Shown here one piece after another: positions 52,637 to 61,433 of a DNA stretch of 64,000 bases. A program made the position numbers and the translations under genes. Every line of letters starts with the position of its first letter. The stretch's first letter is position 1. The notes below the pieces were generated by a model. It was given only the letters and a program-made list of their open reading frames with translations, made no database searches and was not told the origin of the DNA. The DNA comes from Sphingobium sp. Leaf26. Its GTDB lineage: Bacteria; Pseudomonadota; Alphaproteobacteria; Sphingomonadales; Sphingomonadaceae. Where the stretch lies: assembly GCF_001421665.1 (NCBI RefSeq), contig NZ_LMKV01000004.1:347-64346 (forward strand). The letters run 5' to 3'.

Positions 52637-53076
52637 TGGCCTATCTTGGTGTCGCCTATCTCTGGGTGAAGGCTGCCCATGTCATCTTCGTCATCTTCCT
52701 GATGGCGGGGCTGTTCATGATGCCGCGATTCTTCGTCTATCATCAGGAAACCGTGCCCGGATCGCCGGAAGACAAGCGGTGGATCGAGCGGGAAGGGCGG
52801 CTGCTCAAAATCATCCTCAATCCCTCGCTGGTCCTGGTCTGGCTCTTCGGCCTGATGCTGATGGTGGAAATCGGTGCCTGGAGCTTCGGCTGGTTCCACC
52901 TGAAGCTGCTCTTCGTCCTGGCCCTGTCCGGCTATCATGGCTGGATCGCGAGCTACACCAGGAAGCTGGCGCGGGGCGAACGCCCGCTCAGCGACAGGCA
53001 GTTGCGGATGCTGAACGAAATCCCCGGCGTCGCCGCCGCGGTCATCGTCATCGCCGTGATCGTGAAGCCTTTTTGA
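52636..53076 (+). CDS. hemJ: Protoporphyrinogen oxidase HemJ
   Basis: HemJ oxidises protoporphyrinogen IX in the inner membrane of many alphaproteobacteria and cyanobacteria. The 146-residue protein has four membrane segments and the conserved histidine-containing AYLWVKAAHVIFVIFLMAG, MMPRFFVYH and HLKLLFVLALSGYHGW regions. It is translationally coupled to hemE (TGATG). The following 142 bp up to the small gene at 53219 contain a CTACAG/CTGTAG hairpin without a T-run and no gene. Confidence 0.93.
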   Translation: MAYLGVAYLWVKAAHVIFVIFLMAGLFMMPRFFVYHQETVPGSPEDKRWIEREGRLLKIILNPSLVLVWLFGLMLMVEIGAWSFGWFHLKLLFVLALSGYHGWIASYTRKLARGERPLSDRQLRMLNEIPGVAAAVIVIAVIVKPF

Positions 53077-53218
53077 GGCTTTTGCCTGTCCTACAGCGCG
53101 CGCGACCTGTAGGGTGGGGGCGTGCGACAGAGGCACGAATAGGATCAACCCCGCGCAATAGAATGTCGCAATCTGCGGGAAAAGTGCGAAGTTAAGCGTC
53201 ATCCATGGAGCAGACCCG

Positions 53219-53347
53219 ATGAACCATCCTCGCTTATGGTTTGGTCCCAAGCGCATGGGTTGGGGCTATGGCCCCAGAACATGGGAAGGCTGGGCGGTGA
53301 TCGGCCTGTGCGTGGCCGCCTGCATCATCTGGAAACGGCTGGCGTGA
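53219..53347 (+). CDS. Small single-span membrane protein, 42 residues
   Basis: The short gene starts ATGAACCATCCTCGC, with GGAG 9 bases upstream, and encodes 42 residues. The N-terminal half carries the pattern WFGPKRMGWGYGPRTWEGW and the rest is one membrane helix (VIGLCVAACIIW) ending in KRLA. I know this FGPK-x-GWG-x(4)-W-x-GW pattern from many short bacterial membrane proteins without assigned function. It ends 1 bp from the stop of convergent panC. Because it is shorter than 60 residues it is easily missed. Confidence 0.78.
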   Translation: MNHPRLWFGPKRMGWGYGPRTWEGWAVIGLCVAACIIWKRLA

Positions 53348-53348
53348 C

Positions 53349-54203
53349 TCAGGTCGGATCGACCGCGATATTGTCGATCAACCGTGTCTTGCCCAGCCTG
53401 GCCGCACCCAGCAGCCGGGCAGGCCGGTCCAGCACGATCATCGGTTCCAGCGTGGCCGCGTCGCACAGCGTCACATAGTCGATCGGGTCAAAGCCATGGG
53501 CCGCCAGCGTGGCGATCGCCCTGGCCAGCGCCCGCTCGACCGGGTCGCCCTTTTCGATCTGCCGCTTCGCCTCGCCCAGCGCACGGGGCAGGGCCAGCGC
53601 CGCCTTGCGCTCGTCGTCGCTGAGATAGGCGTTGCGGGAGGAGAGGGCGAGGCCGTCCTCGGCCCGCTGCGTCGGCAGGCCGATAATCTCGACCGGAATG
53701 TCGAGGTCCGCGACGAAGCGGCGGATCACGGCCAACTGCTGATAATCCTTCTCGCCGAATATCGCGACGTCGGGGCGCACCTGGTTGAACAGCTTGGTCA
53801 CCACCGTCGCCACGCCATCGAAATGGCCCGGCCGCGCCGCCCCGTCCAGCCCGTCGCTGATCCCCGACACCCGGATATTGGTGGCGTATCCGGCCGGGTA
53901 CATCCCATCGACGCTCGGCGCCCAGAGGATATCGACGCCCACCGCCTGCAACATCTGCGCGTCCTTCGCCTCCCGCCGGGGATAGGCATCCAGATCCTCG
54001 TTCGGGCCGAACTGCCGGGGATTGACGAAGATCGACACGACCACATGCCGCCCATGCCGCCGCCCTTCCTCGACCAATGCCATGTGCCCGTCATGCAATG
54101 CGCCCATCGTGGGCACCAGTACCACAGGCTTTCCGTCGCTTTTCAGCATATCGACGGCGGCACGAAGGGCGGGCAGGTCACGCAATATTTGCACGGAAGT
54201 CAC
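53349..54203 (-). CDS. panC: Pantoate-beta-alanine ligase
   Basis: PanC joins pantoate and beta-alanine with ATP to make pantothenate, the precursor of CoA. The 284-residue protein has the ATP-binding PTMGALHDGHMALV (HxGH), FVNPRQFGPNEDLDAYPR, GEKDYQQLAVIRR and SSRNAYLSDDER with the KMSKS-like loop. It points against its neighbours and is divergent from mipZ. CoaE, later in the same pathway, is 4 kb away across the origin. Confidence 0.96.
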   Translation of the reverse strand: MTSVQILRDLPALRAAVDMLKSDGKPVVLVPTMGALHDGHMALVEEGRRHGRHVVVSIFVNPRQFGPNEDLDAYPRREAKDAQMLQAVGVDILWAPSVDGMYPAGYATNIRVSGISDGLDGAARPGHFDGVATVVTKLFNQVRPDVAIFGEKDYQQLAVIRRFVADLDIPVEIIGLPTQRAEDGLALSSRNAYLSDDERKAALALPRALGEAKRQIEKGDPVERALARAIATLAAHGFDPIDYVTLCDAATLEPMIVLDRPARLLGAARLGKTRLIDNIAVDPT

Positions 54204-54302
54204 GGCTCCGATAAGGGCAAAATCCTATGGCTGTCCTGCTAGGCTCGTGCCGGCGCGACCGTCAACACGCATTGCGACAATCAACGGGGTTTACTGGGGC
54301 CA

Positions 54303-55109
54303 ATGGGCAATCCGCAGCCGCATCTTATCGTCTTCGCCAATGAAAAAGGCGGGACCGGCAAGTCGACCACGGCGGTCCATACCGCCATCGCCCTGTCCGC
54401 GCTTGGTCACAAGGTCGGCCTGATCGACCTCGATCCGCGCCAGCGCACCGTCACCCGCTATATGGAAAATCGGCAGGAAACCGCCAGGCGGCGCGGCATC
54501 GACCTGCCCATGCCGGCGTTCGACGTGTTCACCGGCGACAGCATCGCCGCGCTGGACGATCAGGTGATTTCGCTTGCGCTCGGCAACGACTATCTGGTGG
54601 TCGACACGCCGGGCCGCGACGATATCTATGCCCGCCACCTGGCCCCGCACGCCAACACGCTGGTCACGCCGATGAACGACAGCTTCGTCGATTTCGACCT
54701 CATCGGCCAGGTCGATCCGGAAACCTTCAAGGTGCGCAGCCCGTCCTTCTATTCCGAACTCATCTTCGACGCGCGCAAGGCGCGGGCGAAGGTCGATGGC
54801 GTCACCATCGACTGGGTGGTGCTGCGCAACCGTGTCCAGCATCATGACGCCCGCAACAAGAAGCGGGTCGGGGATGCGCTGATGGAACTCTCCCGCCGCG
54901 TGGGGTTCCGCGTGATTCCGGGCCTTTCGGAACGTGTCATCTTCCGCGAGCTGTTTCCTTCGGGCCTCACCCTGCTCGACAAGGGGCATCTGGGCGAACT
55001 GGGCGTCAGCCACATCGCGGCCCGGCAGGAACTGCGCGAAATGGTGTCGGGCCTTGCGCTGCCGACCCTTGAGGGGACCGGCGCGTTGGACCTGCTCGGC
55101 GCCGCCTGA
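54303..55109 (+). CDS. mipZ: Division-plane positioning ATPase MipZ
   Basis: MipZ is a ParA-like ATPase that binds ParB at the origin-proximal parS and forms a polar gradient that blocks FtsZ except at mid-cell. The 268-residue protein has the deviant Walker A KGGTGKST at residues 15-22, DLDPRQRT, VVDTPGRDD and DSFVDFDLIGQVDPETF, which set it apart from ParA. Its site 2.7 kb from the probable origin, with parA/parB and parS in the same window, fits that role. It overlaps the downstream J-domain gene by one base. Confidence 0.93.
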   Translation: MGNPQPHLIVFANEKGGTGKSTTAVHTAIALSALGHKVGLIDLDPRQRTVTRYMENRQETARRRGIDLPMPAFDVFTGDSIAALDDQVISLALGNDYLVVDTPGRDDIYARHLAPHANTLVTPMNDSFVDFDLIGQVDPETFKVRSPSFYSELIFDARKARAKVDGVTIDWVVLRNRVQHHDARNKKRVGDALMELSRRVGFRVIPGLSERVIFRELFPSGLTLLDKGHLGELGVSHIAARQELREMVSGLALPTLEGTGALDLLGAA

Positions 55110-55546
55110 TGGGTGGGCTGACGCTCCTGATCGCCGCGGTTGCGATCTGGCTGATCTGGACGGGAAAGCTGCAACGCATGACGGCAAAGGATGGCATGGC
55201 GTTGGGCGCGGCGCTGGTGGGTGCGGTCCTGGCGGCCAAGGGCAAGCCGGTGATCGGCGCCCCGCTGCTGATCGGGGCCGCGCTCTTCTTCGCCAGGCAG
55301 GGCAATATCAAGGCCAGGGCGAAAGCCCGCAAAACCGCCGTTCCGCCATCCCCGCCGCGCGCTGATGACGTGGCGAAGGCCCGTGCTTTGCTGGGCCTGT
55401 CGCCCGATGCCGATGCAAAGGCGATCCGCGCCGCCCATCGCCGCCTGATCGCGTCGGTCCATCCCGACAAGGGCGGCACCGAAGCGCTGGCGGCGCAGAT
55501 CAACGCCGCCCGCGACCTGCTGCTCGCAGACCAGAAGCAGCGGTGA
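55109..55546 (+). CDS. Membrane-anchored J-domain protein
   Basis: The 145-residue protein has two hydrophobic spans (about residues 2-18 and 30-60) followed by a basic linker and a short C-terminal J domain (ARALLGLSPDADAKAIRAAHRRLIASVHPDKGG), with HPD at the expected place. This layout resembles TIM14/DjlA-like membrane co-chaperones that recruit DnaK to the membrane. It is sandwiched between mipZ (1-bp overlap) and the phosphohexomutase gene (GTGA overlap). Confidence 0.85.
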   Translation: MGGLTLLIAAVAIWLIWTGKLQRMTAKDGMALGAALVGAVLAAKGKPVIGAPLLIGAALFFARQGNIKARAKARKTAVPPSPPRADDVAKARALLGLSPDADAKAIRAAHRRLIASVHPDKGGTEALAAQINAARDLLLADQKQR

Positions 55547-56919
55547 GCCACCATTTCCACCCGACCCTGCTGCGCGACTATGATCTGCGCGGCCGGGTCG
55601 GGGACACGCTGCATGCGGCCGATGCCTGGGCGCTGGGGCGCAGCTTCGGCACGGTGATCGCGCGCTCGGGCGGCCAGCGAATCGCGGTCGGCTATGATGG
55701 CCGGCTGAGTTCGCCAATGCTGGAATCCGCGCTGATCGAGGGGCTGACGCACAGCGGAATCGACGTGCTGCGCATCGGCCTTGGCCCGACGCCGATGCTA
55801 TATCATGCCGAATCGACGAGCCAGGTGGACGGCGGCGTCCAGATAACCGGCAGCCATAATCCCGGCGACCAGAATGGCTTCAAGCTGGTGAAGGGTCATG
55901 CGCCCTTTTTCGGCGCGGATATCCAGGCCCTGGGCGTCATGGCGGCGTCGGGCGACTGGGACTCTGGCGTGGGGCAGGTCGAAACGGTCGCCATCATGGA
56001 CGCCTATGCCGCGCGGCTGGTGCAGGGATTCGACGGCCCGGCCTGCCGCATCGGCTGGGACGCGGGCAATGGCGCCGCCGGCCCGGTGGTGGAGAGACTG
56101 GCGCAATTGCTCCCCGGTGAGCATCATCTGCTCTTCACCGATATAGACGGTCATTTCCCCCACCATCATCCCGATCCTTCCGATGATCGGAATCTGGCCG
56201 ATCTGCGCGCGCTCGTCCGGGACAAACAGCTCGATTTCGGTGTGGCTTTCGATGGCGATGGCGACCGGATCGGCGTGATCGACAGCCTTGGCCGCACCTT
56301 GCCGGGCGACCAGCTTCTCGGCCTGTTCGCGCAAGTCGTGCTGAAAAACCGCCCCGGTGGCAGAATCGTCGGCGATGTGAAGGCCAGCCAGACCGTCTTC
56401 GACCGCATCGCCGCGCTGGGTGGCCAGCCCGACATGTGGAAGACCGGGCACAGCCATATCAAATCCAGAATGAAGCAGATTGGCAGCCCGCTCGGCGGGG
56501 AGACCAGCGGCCATCTCTTTTTTGCCGACGATTATCCCGGCTATGACGATGGCCTTTACGCCGCCGTCCGCCTGATCCGCGCCGTCGGGTCGCTGGGGCG
56601 GAGCGTCACCGCGCTGCATGACGCCATGCCTGCGACCGTCATCACACCGGAATGGCGGTTCCCGATCGCGGACTCCCGCAAGTTCGCCGTGGTCGCGGAG
56701 ATTCTCGCCCGGCTGGAGCAGGACGGCGCCGATATCTGCACCATAGACGGAGTCAGGGTGCGGTCCGGCGACGGCTGGTGGCTGCTGCGCGCTTCCCATA
56801 CCGAGGCGGCATTGGTCGCCCGCGCCGAATCCACGAATCAGGCCGATCTCGACCGGCTTGTCGCGCAAATCGACGCCCAACTCGGCGAATCGGGTGTGAC
56901 AAGACCGGAATCACGCTGA
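55543..56919 (+). CDS. Phosphomannomutase/phosphoglucomutase
   Basis: This alpha-D-phosphohexomutase interconverts hexose 1- and 6-phosphates for nucleotide-sugar and polysaccharide synthesis. The 458-residue protein has the phosphoserine loop TGSHNPGDQNGFK near residue 105, the metal loop DGDGDRIGVID near residue 240, the sugar-binding GETSGH and the phosphate-binding RASHTEA near the C-terminus. The start is GTG at 55543, overlapping the previous stop (GTGA). The 428 bp after it (56920-57347) hold only a candidate sRNA and presumably the fadL-family promoter. Confidence 0.92.
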   Translation: MSHHFHPTLLRDYDLRGRVGDTLHAADAWALGRSFGTVIARSGGQRIAVGYDGRLSSPMLESALIEGLTHSGIDVLRIGLGPTPMLYHAESTSQVDGGVQITGSHNPGDQNGFKLVKGHAPFFGADIQALGVMAASGDWDSGVGQVETVAIMDAYAARLVQGFDGPACRIGWDAGNGAAGPVVERLAQLLPGEHHLLFTDIDGHFPHHHPDPSDDRNLADLRALVRDKQLDFGVAFDGDGDRIGVIDSLGRTLPGDQLLGLFAQVVLKNRPGGRIVGDVKASQTVFDRIAALGGQPDMWKTGHSHIKSRMKQIGSPLGGETSGHLFFADDYPGYDDGLYAAVRLIRAVGSLGRSVTALHDAMPATVITPEWRFPIADSRKFAVVAEILARLEQDGADICTIDGVRVRSGDGWWLLRASHTEAALVARAESTNQADLDRLVAQIDAQLGESGVTRPESR

Positions 56920-57080
56920 TTCGCCTATTTTTATCGCTATACTTTGGTCTGATTTTCACCGGGAGGTCTGACTCATTCCCTTACGGAAAGCGGCACCCGA
57001 GATAACGATTGCATAAAACGCAACGATGCTTGTCTGTTTCGCATTTGCGACAATCATCGCTGCACCGCAAAAGGAACTCG

Positions 57081-57147
57081 CCTTTCAGGCATCCTCTCCT
57101 AAAACTTCAAGGCCGTCCTTCCGGGGCGGCTTTTTTTTATTTTTTTT
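57081..57147 (+). ncRNA. Candidate small RNA 1, anti-Shine-Dalgarno type
   Basis: The segment begins with a 24-nt core (57081-57104) identical to 63855-63878, centred on ATCCTCTCCT at 57091-57100, and ends in a terminator: stem GCCGTCC (57112-57118) with GGGCGGC/GGGGCGGC (57123-57130) and a long T-run. The sequence TTCGCATTTGCG (57038-57049) lies exactly 31 bp before the core in both copies, so TTTGCG would sit at -35 if transcription starts at the core. The RNA would be about 65 nt. The unpaired CCUCUCC resembles the anti-SD loops of alphaproteobacterial cuckoo/ar14-type sRNAs. Expression is not proven. Confidence 0.6.
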
Positions 57148-57347
57148 CGCGGCCTGTGATGGCCGCCAAGCCGTAGCGTTCCTTTCCGTAAACGTCAGGC
57201 AAGCAGCGCCAAAGCATGTGCCGGTCGCCGCGCGACACTGGAAATTAACGACATCTTTGCTAAGCCCCTCGCCTCATAAGCCGGTTTCGCGCGTTGCAGG
57301 GGCGCCGATCGGCAGCAGAAGAGTCGCCACCTAGCAGAGGATTTCTC

Positions 57348-58649
57348 ATGTCCCTTCGCCGCCAACTCAGCCGTGTCCTCCTCGTCACCGGGGTCATGGC
57401 TGCTCCCTTTCCCGCCATGGCCGGCGGCTTCTATCTTCAGGAACAATCGCCGATCGAAACCGGCCGGGCCTTGTCCGGCGGCGCGGCGGCGGGCGATGAT
57501 CCCTCGACCATCTATTTCAATCCGGCCGCGATGACCCAGCTATCGGGTATCCAGACCTCGATCGGCGGTTCCGCGCTGATGGCCTCGGCGCACCAGACCA
57601 ATCGCGGTTCGCGCCGCAGCATCCCCGGATCGACCGCAACGGTGCCGGTCGGCGGCAATGACGGTGGCAATCCGTTCGAAAGCGTCATCCCCATCCCCAG
57701 CTTCTATGCCAGCGCGCAGGTCAGCGACCGGCTCTGGGTCGGCCTGGGCGTCAACGCGCCCTTTGGCCTGAAGCTGGAATATGATGACGGCTTCTTCGGC
57801 CGCTATGACTCGCTGTACACCGACCTCAAAACCTACAACATCCAGCCATCGGCCGCCTATAAGCTGACCGACAATCTGTCGATCGGCGGGGGCGTCGACG
57901 TGCAATATGTGAAGGCGACGCTGACCAACGCGCTGCCGCAACTCTCGCCGCTCGCCACCACCGACGGCTTTGCCAGCCTGAAGGGCGACGACTGGTCGGT
58001 CGGCTGGAATGCGGGCCTCTTCTACACCACCGGCGATACCAATTGGGGCGTCCATTATCGCTCCGGCATCAGCCACACGCTGGCCGGCACCCAGATCGTG
58101 TCCGGCCTGCTCGGTCCGGTCGCGGCGGGCAATGGCGAATTTGCCGCCACCGCGCCGCTGAACCTGCCCGACATCGTCACCGTCTCCATGATGCACAAGC
58201 TGACGCCGCAATTGCGCGCGATGGTCACCGGCAAATGGTATAATTGGTCGAAGTTCAAGGGCATCGCGGTCACCTCGGCCGCCGGCACGACCAACAAGGA
58301 ACTGGACTATAAGGACAGCTATTCGGTCAGCGTCGGTGGCGAATATGATGTCAGCCCGGCCTTCACCGTGCGCGCCGGCACGATGTTCGATCGTTCACCC
58401 ACCAATCCGCAGCATCTGACCACGCGCGTCCCCGATGGCGATCGCGTCTGGCTGACCGGCGGCGCGACCTGGAACATGTCGAAGGCGTTCGCGCTGAATC
58501 TCAGCTACGCCCACACTTTCGTGGAAAAGGCGAACATCATCCGGCCGGACAGCTATTTCCCGTCGCCCGCGACCGTCACGGCCACCACTTTGGCGCAGAC
58601 CAGCGGCAATGCGGACCAGATCGCCGCTTCTGCGACGCTGCGCTTCTAA
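57348..58649 (+). CDS. FadL/OmpP1/TodX-family outer-membrane transporter
   Basis: FadL-type channels pass long-chain fatty acids or hydrophobic compounds such as aromatics through the outer membrane. The 433-residue protein has a signal peptide (ending PAMA-GGFYLQEQS), the family's N-terminal plug signature (GRALSGGAAAGDDPSTIYFNPAAMTQL), a 14-strand barrel pattern and a terminal phenylalanine (ATLRF). The start at 57348 follows AGAGGATTTCTC. Seven nt of that leader (AGAGGAT) match the sRNA core encoded just upstream. The substrate cannot be read. Confidence 0.9.
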   Translation: MSLRRQLSRVLLVTGVMAAPFPAMAGGFYLQEQSPIETGRALSGGAAAGDDPSTIYFNPAAMTQLSGIQTSIGGSALMASAHQTNRGSRRSIPGSTATVPVGGNDGGNPFESVIPIPSFYASAQVSDRLWVGLGVNAPFGLKLEYDDGFFGRYDSLYTDLKTYNIQPSAAYKLTDNLSIGGGVDVQYVKATLTNALPQLSPLATTDGFASLKGDDWSVGWNAGLFYTTGDTNWGVHYRSGISHTLAGTQIVSGLLGPVAAGNGEFAATAPLNLPDIVTVSMMHKLTPQLRAMVTGKWYNWSKFKGIAVTSAAGTTNKELDYKDSYSVSVGGEYDVSPAFTVRAGTMFDRSPTNPQHLTTRVPDGDRVWLTGGATWNMSKAFALNLSYAHTFVEKANIIRPDSYFPSPATVTATTLAQTSGNADQIAASATLRF

Positions 58650-58670
58650 CCGTCACCAAACATCCCTATA

Positions 58671-58699
58671 GAGGCTCCGTAGCTTACGGAGCCTCTTTT
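58671..58699 (+). terminator. Perfect hairpin with T-run overlapping the ispG ribosome-binding site
   Basis: GAGGCTCCGTA (58671-58681) pairs perfectly with TACGGAGCCTC (58685-58695) over a 3-nt loop, followed by TTTT, and the ATG of ispG comes 1 base later (58701). The only Shine-Dalgarno-like bases for ispG, GGAG at 58688-58691, are inside the stem. It therefore looks like both the terminator of the fadL-family gene and a structure hiding the ispG start. Confidence 0.8.
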
Positions 58700-58700
58700 C

Positions 58701-59861
58701 ATGTCCGACCATAATCCCGGCCTGCGCCCCTGGCGCGACATAGCGCGGCGCCAGTCGCGCCAGATCATGGTCGGCAACGTCCCGGTCGGCGGCAATGCCC
58801 CCGTCACGGTGCAGACCATGACCAACACGCTGACCCATGACGTCAAGGGCACGATCGACCAGATCCGCCGGTGCGAGGACGCGGGCGTCGACATCATCCG
58901 CGTCTCCTGCCCTGACGAAGAATCCACCGCCGCGCTGAAGCAGATCGTCCGCGCCGTGCGGGTGCCGATCGTCGCCGACATCCATTTCCATTATAAGCGC
59001 GCGCTCGAAGCCGCCGATGCCGGCGCCGCCTGCCTGCGCATCAATCCCGGCAATATCGGGTCGGAAAAGCGCGTGAAGGAGGTGGTCGACGCGGCCAAGG
59101 CCAATGGCTGCTCGATCCGCATCGGCGTCAATGCCGGCTCCCTCGAAAAGGATCTGCTGGAAAAATATGGCGAGCCTTGCCCGGAGGCGCTGGTCGAATC
59201 CGCGCTCGATCATATCAAGCTGCTCCAGGATCAGGATTTCCACGAATATAAGGTCGCGGTGAAGGCCAGCGACGTCTTTCTCGCCGTCGCCGCCTATATG
59301 CAGCTTGCCGACGCGGTCGATTGTCCGCTGCATCTGGGCATTACCGAGGCCGGCGGCCTGATCGGCGGCACGGTGAAAAGCGCGATCGGCATAGGCAACC
59401 TGCTCTGGGCCGGGATCGGCGACACGATCCGCGTCTCGCTCTCCGCCGAACCCGAAGAGGAAGTGCGGGTCGGTTATGAAATCCTCAAGTCGCTGGGCAT
59501 CCGCACCCGCGGCGTGAAGGTCATCTCCTGTCCGTCCTGCGCGCGGCAGGGTTTCGACGTCATCCGCACGGTGCAGGCGCTGGAAGAACGGCTCCAGCAT
59601 ATCCATACACCCCTGTCGCTCTCCGTGCTTGGCTGCGTCGTCAACGGTCCCGGCGAAGCGCGCGAAACCGACATCGGCCTGACCGGCGGCGGCAATGGCA
59701 AGCATATGGTCTATCTGTCGGGCGTCACCGATCACACCATCCAGGACGCCGACATGGTCGATCATATCGTCCGGCTGGTCGAAGCCAAGGCCGCAGCGAT
59801 CGAGGCGGAAAAGCTGGAAGCGGAATCCACCGACGCCGGCAAGGTGGCAGCGGCGCAATAG
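58701..59861 (+). CDS. ispG: 4-hydroxy-3-methylbut-2-enyl diphosphate synthase
   Basis: IspG (GcpE) is the iron-sulfur enzyme of the non-mevalonate isoprenoid pathway that converts methylerythritol cyclodiphosphate to HMBPP. The 386-residue protein has [14 protein letters not shown] at the TIM-barrel start, LRINPGNIG, and the C-terminal [4Fe-4S] motifs [11 protein letters not shown] and [10 protein letters not shown] short low-complexity tail ([14 protein letters not shown]) follows. Its SD lies in a terminator-like stem, so expression from upstream reads may be controlled by RNA folding. Confidence 0.95.
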   Translation: MSDHNPGLRPWRDIARRQSRQIMVGNVPVGGNAPVTVQTMTNTLTHDVKGTIDQIRRCEDAGVDIIRVSCPDEESTAALKQIVRAVRVPIVADIHFHYKRALEAADAGAACLRINPGNIGSEKRVKEVVDAAKANGCSIRIGVNAGSLEKDLLEKYGEPCPEALVESALDHIKLLQDQDFHEYKVAVKASDVFLAVAAYMQLADAVDCPLHLGITEAGGLIGGTVKSAIGIGNLLWAGIGDTIRVSLSAEPEEEVRVGYEILKSLGIRTRGVKVISCPSCARQGFDVIRTVQALEERLQHIHTPLSLSVLGCVVNGPGEARETDIGLTGGGNGKHMVYLSGVTDHTIQDADMVDHIVRLVEAKAAAIEAEKLEAESTDAGKVAAAQ

Positions 59862-59878
59862 GCTGCTGGCCCTGCGCG

Positions 59879-60793
59879 ATGGCACATAAGCCGGGCAGTT
59901 TTGCCCTTCCCTTCCTCGTCTGCTGCGCGGGTGTCGCGCTGTTTTCCGTGATGGACGCGGCCATGAAGGGACTGGGGCTGGCGATCGGCCTCTACAACGC
60001 CCTGTTCTGGCGCGCGCTGACCGGGACCGTAATGGGCCTCGTTCTGATGCTGCTCACCCGCCATCGCTGGCCGACGCGGGCGGTGCTGCGCATCCACCTG
60101 CTGCGCGGGACGGTTGTCGCCTTCATGGCCTTGCTCTTCTTCTGGGCGATCCTGCGCCTGCCGCTGGCCGAAGCGATCGCCCTGTCCTTCATCGCGCCGC
60201 TCATCGCGCTCTATCTCGCCGCCCTGCTGCTCAAGGAAGAGGTCGGGCGCCGCGCGATCGGCGCGTCTGTGCTCGGACTGGTCGGCGTCGGCGTGATCCT
60301 GTCGGGCAAATTGCAGGGCCGCTATGAAGCCGATGCGCTGCTGGGCGTGCTGGCAGTGCTTGGCTCGGCCATATTGTTCGCCTGGAACCTCATCATCCAG
60401 CGACAACAGGCGCAGGTCGCATCCCCGATCGAGGTCGCCTTCTTCCAGCATCTCGTCATGCTCGGCGTCTTCGCGATCGGTGCGCCATGGCTCGCCATCC
60501 TCCCGCCGCTCCACGCGATGCCGCTCGTGCTGCTCGCCGCGACGCTGGCCTTCACTTCGCTCGCCGCACTCGCCTGGGCCTATGCGCGGGCAGAGGCGCA
60601 GCGGCTGATCCCGGTCGAATATACCGCTTTCGTCTGGGCCATGATCGTCGGCTGGCTGGCCTTTGGCGAGCATGTGACGCTCAGCACCGTGGCCGGCGCC
60701 TTGCTCATCGTGGGCGCCTGCCTTATCGCCGCGCGCTCGAAAGGGCCTGATCTGGTCCCAAAAGGCTCTCAATTGGAGGCAGGCGCAGTATGA
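59879..60793 (+). CDS. DMT-superfamily (EamA) transporter
   Basis: The 304-residue protein has ten predicted membrane spans in two EamA repeats, the drug/metabolite transporter fold. The first repeat includes AVFSVMDAAMKGLGLAIG and ALFWRALTG; the second starts near residue 160. Such proteins export amino acids or metabolites; the substrate is unknown. It starts 17 bp after ispG and overlaps the GNAT gene by 4 bp (ATGA). Confidence 0.87.
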   Translation: MAHKPGSFALPFLVCCAGVALFSVMDAAMKGLGLAIGLYNALFWRALTGTVMGLVLMLLTRHRWPTRAVLRIHLLRGTVVAFMALLFFWAILRLPLAEAIALSFIAPLIALYLAALLLKEEVGRRAIGASVLGLVGVGVILSGKLQGRYEADALLGVLAVLGSAILFAWNLIIQRQQAQVASPIEVAFFQHLVMLGVFAIGAPWLAILPPLHAMPLVLLAATLAFTSLAALAWAYARAEAQRLIPVEYTAFVWAMIVGWLAFGEHVTLSTVAGALLIVGACLIAARSKGPDLVPKGSQLEAGAV

Positions 60794-61275
60794 GCATCAC
60801 CATTCGCGAGGCTGTGGCCGGCGATATCGGCACCATCCACGCCTTCATCCTCGCGCTGGCCGACTATGAACGGCTCGCCCATGACGTGAAGGGGGATCGC
60901 GCCACGCTGGAGCGGCATCTGTTCGGCCCGCGTCCCATGGCCGAAGTGCTGATTGCCGAGCATGCGGGCGCGGCGATCGGCTTCGCCCTCTTCTTCCACA
61001 ATTTCTCCACCTTCGAGGCGCGGCCCGGCATCTATCTGGAGGATCTGTTCGTCCTGCCCGATGCCCGTGGGCTGGGCGCGGGCAAGGCTTTGCTGGCGCG
61101 GCTGGCCCAATTGGCGATCGAGCGTGATTGCGCCCGGCTCGAATGGTCGGTGCTCGACTGGAACGAACCCGCCATCGCCGTCTACCGCGCGATCGGGGCA
61201 AAGCCGATGGAGGAATGGACGATCCAGCGGCTCGACGGCGATGCGCTGGCGGCGCTGGCTCGCAGCGCCCGATAA
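60790..61275 (+). CDS. GNAT-family N-acetyltransferase
   Basis: The 161-residue protein has the acetyl-CoA-binding motif DLFVLPDARGLGAGKALLARLAQ (Q/RxxGxG/A form) near residue 90, then the AxxxYRxxGAKP end motif (AVYRAIGAKPMEEW). The pattern EAVAGDIGTIHAFILALADYE and SFRLFDLF-like strand resembles diamine or spermidine acetyltransferases, but this is weak. It overlaps the transporter gene. A small perfect hairpin CCCCGGC/GCCGGGG (61283-61300), of a kind often repeated in sphingomonad genomes, follows. Confidence 0.87.
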   Translation: MSITIREAVAGDIGTIHAFILALADYERLAHDVKGDRATLERHLFGPRPMAEVLIAEHAGAAIGFALFFHNFSTFEARPGIYLEDLFVLPDARGLGAGKALLARLAQLAIERDCARLEWSVLDWNEPAIAVYRAIGAKPMEEWTIQRLDGDALAALARSAR

Positions 61276-61433
61276 TGCTGTTCCCCGGCGAAGGCCGGGG
61301 TCAGGTTCCACCGTCCGATCTGGACCCGTCGATCTTGACAGGTGCGGGACGAGCCGAACTGTCGCACCCTTGACGCGGACTCGCGCGACGAGGCATTGTG
61401 CCGAAACGGAACATTTGGGGGACAAGCAGGATT

